DNA of 40,456 nucleotides from Aureispira sp. CCB-QB1 (GTDB lineage: Bacteria; Bacteroidota; Bacteroidia; Chitinophagales; Saprospiraceae): contig CAMBRK010000037.1 of NCBI GenBank assembly GCA_945870185.1, forward strand, positions 1-40,456. The letters are read 5' to 3'. The position numbers were made by a program, and so were the translations under genes. Below are positions 10,301 through 15,795 of this stretch, one piece after another (the first letter of the stretch is position 1; every line of letters starts with the position of its first letter). Below the pieces are notes generated by a model. The model had not been told where the DNA came from and did no database searches. It was given only the letters and a program-made list of their open reading frames with translations.

Positions 10301-10304
10301 GCAT
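1365..10304 (-). CDS. Giant secreted Ig-like repeat protein with T9SS type A sorting domain
   Basis: This 2,979-residue protein has an N-terminal Sec signal peptide (about residues 1-25, ending near 'GLIAQ') and a C-terminal type IX sorting domain (about 2890-2979, with 'YPNPATD', 'GLADGVYILEI' and a final 'RQKLIVHTY'). It should cross the inner membrane by Sec and be exported to the surface by T9SS. Between lie about 24 Ig/PKD-like repeats of about 71 residues. The typical pattern is ISG..xICNGxSTTLTASGG, YxWSNG, TTTYNVTVTD and NGCQAS; the two conserved cysteines probably form a disulfide. Four repeats are interrupted by large domains at about residues 229-445, 879-1089, 1457-1768 and 2542-2757. 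The first, second and fourth inserts are homologous to each other ('WxLDxC', 'HSCTP', 'EQSPL', 'WEVDDI..GG'); the third resembles DUF6923. A role in adhesion, biofilm matrix or gliding is inference only. Confidence 0.9.
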   Translation of the reverse strand: MLNLKNWFLLFASAIGFTMPLGLIAQCQIVVSNLQNPSSCYAIDGSFNVISVNNSCNREIRVYKNNILISQGSGTLTVAGQGSGLFEIVSPPDCGCSASSATTATLFSGTATPLTPYVNKGSGFYQTEKVFVCRGSNLQLGVQSLGITGLRITGPEGYDNSAPNGSSFWNLTNMQPSKSGRYTITYRNGFGCISTTFIMVNVGNLSVNAGSDVSACVGTRFTLNAAPSGQYLCTPACPSALDSLLVVWSLDQCDASSQTQQNSYTEFLPSYPSTGNCTSVSASNMYRTAGDHSCTPVLGSYSGDIGVCFMAMESCNPLDYNPDNAIKIEVTITPEQAGRITKLAFREQSPLIWLTTNGASGINNYNRKYLLRVYKNNLLVYSEDERTSEREWNLEEIDFSTNPAFTITETSTFRFELRGYCVTNLGGNMAGWEVDDIRVFGGCCTGLIPTNAVSYVWSNGETTSRIDVNPLVTTDYTVTVTDCNGCQSTDTVKATVHSLPTPIIKGTKNICIGGSTVLTASGGNSYLWSTGATSSSISVSPTVDQLYSVTVTDVNNCIASTNTTVIVNPLPSPVISGDLDICIGQSTTLTASGGSGFEWSTGATTSSIVVSPLVNTIYMVMVADANGCQEFTEVQVIVNSLPVVSISGIFTICDEQTNTLLASEGVSYLWSNGSTSRSTDVSPSVNTTYSVTVTDLNGCSSNSSRLVTVNPLPVPIINGNSTFCTGSSSVLTASGGISYAWSTGATTAAITVNPGLNTTYTVTVTDANGCTASGSRMANVLELPVATLSGDNKICEGETTTLTASGGQLYAWSNGQNTSAISVSPAVTTIYTVTVTDVNGCTASALKALVVGKNPSVVISGDNEFCVGSNTTLTATVSGTTFCEDDCTNELLVRWTLDQCNANGQNNQNDYSEFIPTIISVGKMNNITSTIVSRNRGDHSCTPDGTGGLGICFGNLNSCDPNQYDPINALRFSVLMSPKESGKLTKLTFKEQSPLNWVTANGSTGINNYNEKYLIRIYKNGNLIYSKNNINTERDWNLETFDFSDHPEFDILTLTEFTFELYGYCVVERSGNSSGWEVDDIRIFGGGCPSSPVINNVTYSWSTGATTASINVVPTSTTTYSVTVTDCNGCIGTDQFTVTVNQLPTPAITGNNIICNGASTTLTASGGTSYTWSNGENTTSITVSPSTTTTYNVTVSDKNGCQASSSITVTVNQLPTPAITGNNIICNGASTTLTTSGGTSYTWSNGENTASITVSPSTTTTYDVTVTDANGCQASTTITVTVNPLPTPAITGNNIICNGASTTLTASGGTSYTWSNGENTTSITVSPSTTTTYNVTVSDANGCQASSSISVAVNPLPTPAITGNNIICNGASTTLTASGGTSYSWRNGENTTSITVSPSTTTTYNVTVSDENGCQASSSITVTVNQLPVVTVSGDAEICLGECTTLTATGGGAYEWQNLMSNGFDCQGAFYLGGPQGGLNQSLYNLTSSGSLNLIGDLGVNNVNGIAYYCESNRTPFIYGMKMKGTSILDAVKANLVQIDPRNANINILGEIPQPPNPYGTLGTTGIMAYIGDASKDGKYYFPAVATFINPTTFQIVDYTVYLGTIDLNNHGNGSNVTYRPISILNICRPYMDTCIAAFQTFALNPGSQEPSGGIQDWALGEDESTLYSFFGIENGLFRLNLNTLTTNCTPAPASNGPFVGQTGAQTDEFGGIYFDGNNLMGLQVDRGRLFMIDQNNGMLTLVADNLPKDYRGDNAKCSNCGSSTSNPVSSAEVTVCPTETTTYTVVVTDVNGCKSTSSITVNVNPIPNASISGNNSICIGVPTSLTASGGNLYSWSNGENTATIIVTPSITTTYKVTITDVKGCTATATRTVVVNQLPTPSIIGNGTICLGQTITLFALGGTSYAWSNGANTPNITVTPGTTTTYNVTITDTNGCQASTSVTVTVNPLPTPTISGDLNICVGQTTRLTASGGITYNWSNGINDYWQDVSPLATTIYSVTVTDANGCQASTSVTVTVNPLPTPAITGNNTICNGASTTLTASGGTSYTWNNGENTASITISPSTTTTYNLAVTDANGCQASTSITVTVNPLPNPSISGDTFICNGASTTLTASGGTSYTWSNGESTASITISPSTTTTYNVVVTEPNGCQANTGITVIVNPLPNPSISGDTFICNGASTTLTASGGSSYVWSNGANTASITISPSTTATYNLAVTDANGCQASTTITVTVNSLPNPSISGNTIICNGASTTLTASGGTSYTWSNGENTASITISPSTTTTYNVVVTDANGCQASTSITVTVNPLPNPSISGNTIICNGASTTLTASGGTSYTWNNGENTASITINPSTTTTYNVVVTEPNGCQASTSIIVTVNPLPTPSISGETFICNGASTTLTAAGGTSYVWSNGANTASITVSPSASATYNVVVTDSNGCQASTITKVTVNPLPTPAITGNNIICNGAGTTLTASGGTSYTWNNGASTASITVSPSATTTYTVTVTNSFGCPATSSITVMSKPAPNVFITGPDKVCSGQNSFLVVNGYSLNECPNVCNVTSPQILVSWDLEACKSEMLIGTHLDYSEFVPVINQANCTSVNASNVHREGINKHSCTPGHDGNVGMCIPAQNFCNPAKLDYDQALKFTVNINPLQTGQITGIQFYEQSPLNYQFVNGPGGPNNFAQKYLIRISKNGTIIYYRDEINTNRTWGLESFDFTGNSLFKNNSTATYLFELIPYCHINNGALESVWDVDDIKVLGGCCSSNTPEIMTYKWSTGATTPSISINPTTTTKYKVTVTDCCGCSHTEEYTVRVSGIQADLGPDQMINLGQSITLNPSVRNQGVCNPTGPAANNLTYLWSTGATTSTITVTPNVSSFYRLTVTDCFECTDNESVTIHINMIRALVTYPNPATDLVQIISQKDLDLNTEVRILGVSGTLISDNIQNVVRHNAKNISFNLPNGLADGVYILEIKNGKEVIRQKLIVHTY
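2035..2680 (-). other. Inserted domain, copy 3, within an Ig-like repeat
   Basis: About 215 residues (2542-2757), the most diverged of the three homologous inserts ('SWDLEAC', 'KHSCTPGH', 'EQSPLNY', 'WDVDDIKVLGG'). It lies in the penultimate Ig-like repeat before the T9SS tail, again between the 'FLVVNG' strand and the 'YKWSTGATT' strand. The host repeat ends with TDCCGC. Confidence 0.68.
2745..4235 (-). repeat. Seven tandem 213-bp units inside the giant gene
   Basis: A fixed landmark (gttacagatga-type) recurs at 2928, 3141, 3354, 3567, 3780, 3993 and 4206, exactly 213 bp apart, giving seven in-frame units of 71 codons (about residues 2024-2520). Units are very similar at the DNA level as well as the protein level, which implies recent duplication or ongoing conversion. 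Changes sit mainly in the SNGENT/SNGANT and DANGC/EPNGC positions. Arrays like this readily change copy number and can mis-assemble. Confidence 0.9.
5000..5935 (-). other. Inserted DUF6923-like domain within an Ig-like repeat
   Basis: About 312 residues (1457-1768) interrupt a repeat after 'YEWQN'; the host repeat resumes at 'TETTTYTVVVTD'. The insert has short beta motifs such as 'VQIDPRNANINILGE', 'YSFFGIENGLFRLNLN' and 'FMIDQNNGMLTLV', which resemble the propeller-like DUF6923 family found in prokaryotic surface proteins. The entry point is one strand later than that of the three other inserts. Confidence 0.55.
6015..6866 (-). repeat. Four tandem 213-bp units inside the giant gene
   Basis: The same landmark recurs at 6198, 6411, 6624 and 6837, again exactly 213 bp apart (about residues 1147-1430). 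These four units share an 'acatatgatgttatttcc' form of the landmark that differs from the 2745-4235 array, so they are a separately homogenised sub-family. Only the unit at about 2928 in the other array shares this form. Confidence 0.88.
7036..7668 (-). other. Inserted domain, copy 2, within an Ig-like repeat
   Basis: About 211 residues (879-1089) inserted at the same place of a host repeat as copy 1, after 'TLTATVSG' and before 'YSWSTGATT'. It is clearly homologous to copies 1 and 3 ('RWTLDQC', 'HSCTPDG', 'EQSPLNW', 'WEVDDIRIFGG'). The host repeat resumes with a TDCNGC end, with two cysteines instead of the usual one. Confidence 0.7.
8968..9618 (-). other. Inserted domain, copy 1, within an Ig-like repeat
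   Basis: About 217 residues (residues 229-445 of the giant protein) interrupt an Ig-like repeat between its 'TLNA' strand and its 'YVWSNG' strand. Shared marks with the copies at 7036-7668 and 2035-2680 are WxLDQC, YxEFxP, HSCTP, EQSPL, KYLxRxYKN and WEVDDIRVFGG. The domain is Cys-rich and looks like a beta-sandwich or jelly roll, but I do not recognise a named family. Confidence 0.7.
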
Positions 10305-10847
10305 TTGAGATAAGTTTAATTAAAATAAATTACATTGTAATAAAGCTAAATTAATTTAAGTATTTTACTTTATTTTTAAAATTTTTGTGGTAAAGATATA
10401 AATTAAAAAAGCAAAAAGGGAACTAATAATGTAGGTGATGATAAATAATTATTTTTTTAAATCATAAGCTACTACCTTTTAAAATCTTTATACAGTTTAA
10501 AAATAAATATCTGTTAATGATATGGTTATGAAAAAAATAATAGACCCAATTAAATTTAAAAATTAAATAAACTCATGAATAATCTCAGAATTGTTTTTTT
10601 AAATTGTGATTCTTGGTGAAATAATTTCTTATTGAAATAATTGTAAAAAGTATTATCTTGCACGACTTTTAAGCAATAAAACAATATGCATATTTAATTA
10701 TTTATAGTTGTTTTTATACGTTTATCTAAAAAATCATAGTTGTCAATAAAATTTTCCTTGAATTTTAATTATTTCGAAAACTTAAATGGTTTATTTGTGG
10801 AGTAATTATTCATTTTGATGGGTAATTTTTAAATAAATTTGTACTTT
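10305..10847. promoter_or_regulatory. AT-rich divergent intergenic region with candidate plus-strand promoters
   Basis: About 540 bp with no gene separates the giant minus-strand gene from the plus-strand lipoprotein operon. Two plus-strand candidates are visible. One is TTG at 10632-10634, 19 nt, then TATCTTG at 10654-10660, a -7 box one base short of TAnnTTTG. The other is a perfect TAAATTTG at 10834-10841 with TTTG at 10814-10817 (16-nt spacing), which would start transcription almost at the ATG. For the minus strand only weak 7-of-8 matches exist (TAGCTTTA at 10348-10341, TATCTTTA at 10398-10391). None is decisive. Confidence 0.35.
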
Positions 10848-12383
10848 ATGTTTAATAAAATCTATATCAAAGCGCCTCTATTAATTTTATTAATAATTAA
10901 CTTTATAGGATGCACAGATAAATATGAAATTGGTCTTAGTGACTCCGAATATGAATTGGCCATACCATTGGTAAATTCCAAAGTTAGTATGAAAAGATTA
11001 GGTAATTTGGTAAAAGGAAATACAACCATTAAATTTGACCCAAATGGAAAAGTGACAGTTTTTTATAATGGGGAAGTTTTAAGGAAAAACTCAGCTGCAA
11101 TCTTTCCTCCCTTACCAGGTATAGAACCCTTTATTATCTCAGACCGAGTGACTAATGTCAAATTACTACCACCGGATCAAGATCTTAGGTATAGCATAAA
11201 AAAGGCTGTATTTAAAGATACAAAAATAAATTTTTCTGGCGAGACGAGTATAAAACAAGATGTAAATGTAAAAATGAAGATTTTAGAATTATCTAAAAAT
11301 GGCAAAGCTTTCGAAACAGACTTTACCATAAAGTATAACATCAATGCTCCAACAAAATTTCAAACACAAGATATTTTAATAGACGGATGGGTTATTCTAA
11401 CAGAAACAAATAGTATGACTTTTCAGTATGAAGCTACTGCTGCAGACGGTACCAAGATTACATTAGATAAGGCATTTATGAATTATGATTTAATAAAATT
11501 TTCGTATTTGGAAGGATATTTAGGTTACCATGATTTTCCTATCGATGGCAATATTATTGATATAGGATTATTTAATAGCTGGAAGAGTGGATCATTTAAT
11601 TTTGAAGACCCGAAAATCACCCTAAGTGTAGTAAATGCATTTGGCTTGCCGGTGCGTTCCAAAGTCAATAAAATGGAACTCACTTCTATCACTGGCAATA
11701 CAGTAAATCTTCAGAGTCCTTTTGTAACTTCTGGTATAGACTTTTTATTTCCAGGGTTTAATGAAATAGGTCAAACAAAAACGACTTTTTTTGGTTTTGA
11801 CAGAAATAATTCAAATATTAGAGAAGTGTTTAATGAAAAAACTAAAAAGATTTCATATAATATTTCAGCACTGATCAACCCTTCAAGAGACACATCTTCA
11901 AGAGGTTTTATTACAGACCAAAGTTTTTTTGTGGTTAACGTAGCTGCAGAAGTTCCTTTGCACGGATCTGTAAATCAATTGATTGTACAAGATACTGTAG
12001 ACGTTGAATTTGAATTAATTGATAACATATATGAAGCAGAACTAAAAATGATCATTGATAATGATTTTCCCGCCCAAGCTATTGTTCAAGGTCATTTTTT
12101 GGATGATATGGGAAATGTAATTGATCAGTTGTTTGAAGGTGAAGGCTTGGTGCTCTCCCCAGCTCCTTTGGGTTCCAATGATAAGACCACAGTTCCCACT
12201 ACTAAAACTATTTTTAAGAAACTTGATAAAACTCAATATGATAAAATTGTAGATGCATCAAAATTGGCTATTTTTGGCTATTTAAATTCTACAGATAGTG
12301 ATAAGAATAGATCACTGTGGATTTATGATACTTACGGTATTGATTTAAAAATTGGTGCTAAATTAAAGATTAAAAAAGATTGA
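10848..12383 (+). CDS. Predicted outer-envelope lipoprotein of unknown function
   Basis: The ATG at 10848 is preferred over the in-frame TTG at 10839 because it gives a clean lipoprotein signal: basic start, hydrophobic 'LLILLIINFI', and a lipobox ending at Cys22 ('FIGC'). The mature protein (about 490 residues) is beta-rich with no catalytic motif I recognise; it includes 'VPLHGSVNQLIVQDTVDVEFEL' in its C-terminal half. The stop overlaps the next gene's start by 4 bases (TTGA), so it is translationally coupled to the DUF5723 barrel gene. A lipoprotein partner of that barrel is a reasonable inference from the coupling. It starts a four-gene unit that ends at the terminator near 15651. Confidence 0.75.
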   Translation: MFNKIYIKAPLLILLIINFIGCTDKYEIGLSDSEYELAIPLVNSKVSMKRLGNLVKGNTTIKFDPNGKVTVFYNGEVLRKNSAAIFPPLPGIEPFIISDRVTNVKLLPPDQDLRYSIKKAVFKDTKINFSGETSIKQDVNVKMKILELSKNGKAFETDFTIKYNINAPTKFQTQDILIDGWVILTETNSMTFQYEATAADGTKITLDKAFMNYDLIKFSYLEGYLGYHDFPIDGNIIDIGLFNSWKSGSFNFEDPKITLSVVNAFGLPVRSKVNKMELTSITGNTVNLQSPFVTSGIDFLFPGFNEIGQTKTTFFGFDRNNSNIREVFNEKTKKISYNISALINPSRDTSSRGFITDQSFFVVNVAAEVPLHGSVNQLIVQDTVDVEFELIDNIYEAELKMIIDNDFPAQAIVQGHFLDDMGNVIDQLFEGEGLVLSPAPLGSNDKTTVPTTKTIFKKLDKTQYDKIVDASKLAIFGYLNSTDSDKNRSLWIYDTYGIDLKIGAKLKIKKD

Positions 12384-13681
12384 ATAGTTTGAAGACAATA
12401 GTTGCACAAATCATAGTTTTAGTGTTTTTAAGCCAGATAATTTCAGGCCAAGATATATCATACTTACATCTACAAGGAAATATTACATCTACATTGATGA
12501 ATCCTGGAGCACCTTTAAATCAAAAGATTAATGTTGGAATTGGTTCATTGTTTTTGCAACTCGGAACAAACGGTCCGCCCATACATCAACTCACTAGTGT
12601 CAATAATTCTGGTCAAAGATATCTAGATATTAATGTAATAAATGAACTCGATGAGGCAAGATATGATCTCCATATGGACTATGATGTCAGGACGGTGGAT
12701 TTGGGTATCCAAGTATCAGATTTTACAATTTTAGCAGGTCATGGCTTTAGATCATCTTTTAATATTAATTATACATCTGATGTCATTAAGTTATTGTCAC
12801 AAGGCAACGCCAATTTTATTGACCAAACACTTGAAATTGGGCCGAATATTGACGTACAGGCATATAATGAGTTATATTTGGGTTTGCAAAAAACTTTAGG
12901 GAAATTTACTTTAGGTGCGAAAGCAAAACTATTATACGGAACATCAAGTATATATACAGAGACATCTGATATGTCTTTTAGGACTTTACCAGAATTTTAT
13001 CAACTACAATTTAAAAACGACTATACCCTAAGGTCTAGCAATCTTTTAAAATATGATGGTTTAGATGATATTGGATTCGAATATTCGAGAATTACTTTTG
13101 ATAATTTGTTTTTTAACAACCGAGGTTTTGCTTTAGACTTAGGTGCCACTTTTAAATTGAATAAAAATATCACGCTTTCGGCTAGTGCTCTAGATATCGG
13201 TTCTATCCACTGGGATTTCTCACCCAAAAAGTATACCAGCCTAGGAACTTTTACATTTGAGGGCATTGATTTAGTGGATTTTATTCAAGATACTAATTTT
13301 AATGTCCAGGATACTCTTTTAGATCTTATTGAAGTAAATACAACAGCAGAAGTGTACAGAACTAGTCTCAATAACAGATTTATATTAGGATGCTCCTATG
13401 TGAGAGACCATTGGGCATTTCATTCATTATATCAAATGCATACTAGATTTGGTACTAGAAATCATCAGCTTTCTCTTTCGGCGATAAGAAAAATAAATAT
13501 TTTTGACCTCGGATTGAGTTATACGATGAACAAAAATAATTTTAATTCATTAGGACTTTATCTGGGGTTGAAAACAAAACATGTAAATGTTTATTTTTCT
13601 ACTCAAAATATTTATGGTATCTTTGAGCCAACAAAAATTACAAATGTTTCCGGCGCTTTAGGTTTTTCTTTTCAATTATAA
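12380..13681 (+). CDS. DUF5723-like outer-membrane beta-barrel protein
   Basis: The 433-residue product has a signal peptide (about 1-23, ending 'IISGQ') and then alternating amphipathic strands to a C-terminal 'ALGFSFQL' strand, a typical end for an outer-membrane barrel. The pattern 'LHLQGNITSTLMNPG' near the N-terminus and 'NNRGFALDLGATFKLNKNITLSASALDIGSI' in the middle resemble DUF5723 proteins of Bacteroidota. The start is TTG at 12380 inside the TGA stop of the gene before it; a second TTG nine bases on (12389) would also give a signal peptide. Function is unknown; porin-like or structural roles are possible. Confidence 0.7.
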   Translation: MNSLKTIVAQIIVLVFLSQIISGQDISYLHLQGNITSTLMNPGAPLNQKINVGIGSLFLQLGTNGPPIHQLTSVNNSGQRYLDINVINELDEARYDLHMDYDVRTVDLGIQVSDFTILAGHGFRSSFNINYTSDVIKLLSQGNANFIDQTLEIGPNIDVQAYNELYLGLQKTLGKFTLGAKAKLLYGTSSIYTETSDMSFRTLPEFYQLQFKNDYTLRSSNLLKYDGLDDIGFEYSRITFDNLFFNNRGFALDLGATFKLNKNITLSASALDIGSIHWDFSPKKYTSLGTFTFEGIDLVDFIQDTNFNVQDTLLDLIEVNTTAEVYRTSLNNRFILGCSYVRDHWAFHSLYQMHTRFGTRNHQLSLSAIRKINIFDLGLSYTMNKNNFNSLGLYLGLKTKHVNVYFSTQNIYGIFEPTKITNVSGALGFSFQL

Positions 13682-13694
13682 AAATACTTATTTA

Positions 13695-14726
13695 GTGTCC
13701 CAAATATTGAAAAATAATTATTTACTCAACAATGCTAGAAACATATTTTTATTTATGTTTCTTTGTTTCTGTATTTCATGTAAAGATGACCATAAAGTAT
13801 CTCAATCCGCAACAAGTGGAGATGCAGCTTTGGATAAACTCACTGTCGATATTAACAAAAATTCAAGTAATGCTGGCTTATATTTTCAGCGAGCACAATT
13901 ATACTACGAGAAGTCCATTTATGATTTATCTATAGCTGATCTAAAATTTGCTTTAAAAATAGATTCATTAAACCCTGATTATTATCATTTATTGTCGGAT
14001 GCATTTCTTGATTATGGCAATTCAAAAGAAGCTATGAATGCTATGACCGACGTACTTTCCTTGTATCCTGAAAGAGTACCTACATTACTTAAAATGTCTG
14101 AGCTAAAATATATTTTGGAAGATTTTGAAAGCTCTATAATGACCATAAATGAAGTCGTAAGATTAGACCCACAGAATGCAGAAGCTTATTTTATGTTAGG
14201 TCTTAATTTTATTGCACTAAAAGATAATTCTAGAGCTATCAACGCGTTTCGAACTGCTGTGGAAATGGATAGTAAACTTACTGATGCCTGGATATCATTG
14301 GGCGAATTGCATGAAGAGAAAAATGATCCAATTGCCCTGCAATATTATGAAAGTGCCATATTGAGTGACCCTAACTCTATGCAAGCAAAACATGCTAAAG
14401 CTTTTTATTTACAAAATCATGGAAAAATTAATGAAGCTATAAAGATTTACAATGAAATAATCACCCAAGATAAAATGTATAGTGATGCCTTTCTAAATTC
14501 AGGTTTGTTGTATTTGGAACTTGATTCATTAAAAAGGGCTTATGAGCAGTTTGATCTTTTGACTTCTGTATCACCTACAAACTATATGGGTTTTTATATG
14601 AGAGGAGTTGTCAATGAAAAACTAAACAAGAAGGATTTGGCACTCAAAGATTACCAATCAGCATACAACTTAAATAACCAAGATAAAAAAGTGCAAGATG
14701 CACTCGAATCACTAAAAAACCAATAA
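13695..14726 (+). CDS. TPR-repeat lipoprotein, probably surface exposed
   Basis: A GTG start at 13695 gives a signal peptide with Cys29 as the lipidation site ('CISC'). The residues directly after it are K-D-D, which matches the published lipoprotein export signal of Bacteroidota (K followed by two acidic residues), so surface display is plausible. The rest (about residues 45-343) is a run of about seven to eight tetratricopeptide repeats, for example 'AEAYFMLGLNFIALKDNSRA' and 'YMGFYMRGVVNEKLNKKD'. TPR arrays bind other proteins, so this may organise partners such as the lipoprotein and barrel encoded just upstream (gap 13 bases). No catalytic domain is present. Confidence 0.82.
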   Translation: MSQILKNNYLLNNARNIFLFMFLCFCISCKDDHKVSQSATSGDAALDKLTVDINKNSSNAGLYFQRAQLYYEKSIYDLSIADLKFALKIDSLNPDYYHLLSDAFLDYGNSKEAMNAMTDVLSLYPERVPTLLKMSELKYILEDFESSIMTINEVVRLDPQNAEAYFMLGLNFIALKDNSRAINAFRTAVEMDSKLTDAWISLGELHEEKNDPIALQYYESAILSDPNSMQAKHAKAFYLQNHGKINEAIKIYNEIITQDKMYSDAFLNSGLLYLELDSLKRAYEQFDLLTSVSPTNYMGFYMRGVVNEKLNKKDLALKDYQSAYNLNNQDKKVQDALESLKNQ

Positions 14727-14754
14727 TTAATTCATTAAATCACAATTTTAAAAG

Positions 14755-15627
14755 ATGAGCAATTTTTCAAATGTAGTCGCTGGTGTCATTAGATGGGGTA
14801 GTTGGGGATCCAAACTATCGTCATCTAAGATGGCATCTTTGATCAATTCCTGTGTAGAGATGGGAGTTACAACATTCGACCACGCAGACGTCTATGGAAA
14901 CTATACTACCGAACGCGAATTTGGAGATGCCTTGATTCTCAGTGGAGTACCAAGAGATCAGATTCAAATTATTACCAAGTGTGGGATTATCAAACCATGT
15001 GCTGAAAAGCCAGGATTTACAATCTCTCATTATAATACGTCTAAAAGACATATTCTAGAATCAGTAGAACAATCGCTTGAAAACCTTGGTACTGAATATC
15101 TAGATGTGGTCCAGATTAATCGACCAAGTCCTATCATGAATTATGAAGAAATGGGAGAAGCTTTCCACATGCTTCAAGAGTCAGGAAAAGTGAAGGAATT
15201 TGGTGTTGTTAATTTTTCTCCTGATCAAATTCGGGCAATGGTGAAGTATTTCCCCATAACGTCACATCAATCGGAATTTTCACTTACTCATTTGGCTCCT
15301 TTAAATGACGGAACCGTAGATGCATGTGTTGCCAATGGAATCACACCTATGTCATGGGCTCCAATTGGTGGTGGTACAATTTTTTCAAATACTAAGACTG
15401 GATTAAAAAGAAAAGCAAAGCTCGAAACATTTGCAGAGGAAAATGGCTGGTCTATTACAGAAATGGCCTTGTTATTCCTGATGCATCATCCCTATAATAT
15501 TAGACCTGTAATGAATAATCCGAAAGTGGATAAAATAAAAGAAGCGGTCGATTTAGTGGATGTAAGTTTATCTAATGAGCAGTGGTATGAGATATTGATC
15601 ATGTTGCAAGGACATGAGTTGCCATAA
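14755..15627 (+). CDS. Aldo/keto reductase family protein (YdhF-like) lacking the catalytic His
   Basis: The 290-residue protein follows the YdhF-type aldo/keto reductase layout: 'TTFDHADVYG' (Asp42, Tyr47), 'IITKCGI' (Lys75), 'SLENLGTEYLDVVQINRPSP', 'GKVKEFGVVNFS', and a C-terminal 'SNEQWYEI' helix. Family members are NADPH-dependent (alpha/beta)8 barrels that reduce carbonyls with an Asp-Tyr-Lys-His tetrad. Here the His position is Asn122 ('QINRPSP' where E. coli YdhF has 'LIHRPDP'), so the usual activity may be changed or lost while the fold is kept. It is the last gene of the unit begun at 10848 (28 bases after the TPR gene) and is followed by a strong terminator. Confidence 0.88.
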   Translation: MSNFSNVVAGVIRWGSWGSKLSSSKMASLINSCVEMGVTTFDHADVYGNYTTEREFGDALILSGVPRDQIQIITKCGIIKPCAEKPGFTISHYNTSKRHILESVEQSLENLGTEYLDVVQINRPSPIMNYEEMGEAFHMLQESGKVKEFGVVNFSPDQIRAMVKYFPITSHQSEFSLTHLAPLNDGTVDACVANGITPMSWAPIGGGTIFSNTKTGLKRKAKLETFAEENGWSITEMALLFLMHHPYNIRPVMNNPKVDKIKEAVDLVDVSLSNEQWYEILIMLQGHELP

Positions 15628-15650
15628 GTCTCAGCTATATGAATAATGAT

Positions 15651-15677
15651 AAAGGCCGCGTTTTGCGGCCTTTTTTT
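15651..15677 (+). terminator. Rho-independent terminator after the aldo/keto reductase
   Basis: A perfect 9-bp stem AAAGGCCGC / GCGGCCTTT (15651-15659 and 15665-15673) with loop GTTTT is followed by a run of T, 24 bases after the stop codon. The A-rich 5' side means it could also act on the minus strand, but no minus-strand gene ends here. Confidence 0.93.
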
Positions 15678-15795
15678 GTAATACTTTAGTTTTTACTAAT
15701 TAACTTATCTTTATTATTTTTGTTTATCATAGTTGATAAGAGTTTGTAGAAAATATGTTGACTTATTTATTAATTCGAAAATATTTGATTTCATT

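Noticed and set aside
15733-15795. N-terminal extension of the TolC-family gene
   Set aside because: The extra 21 residues are not signal-like, while the ATG at 15796 begins a standard signal peptide.
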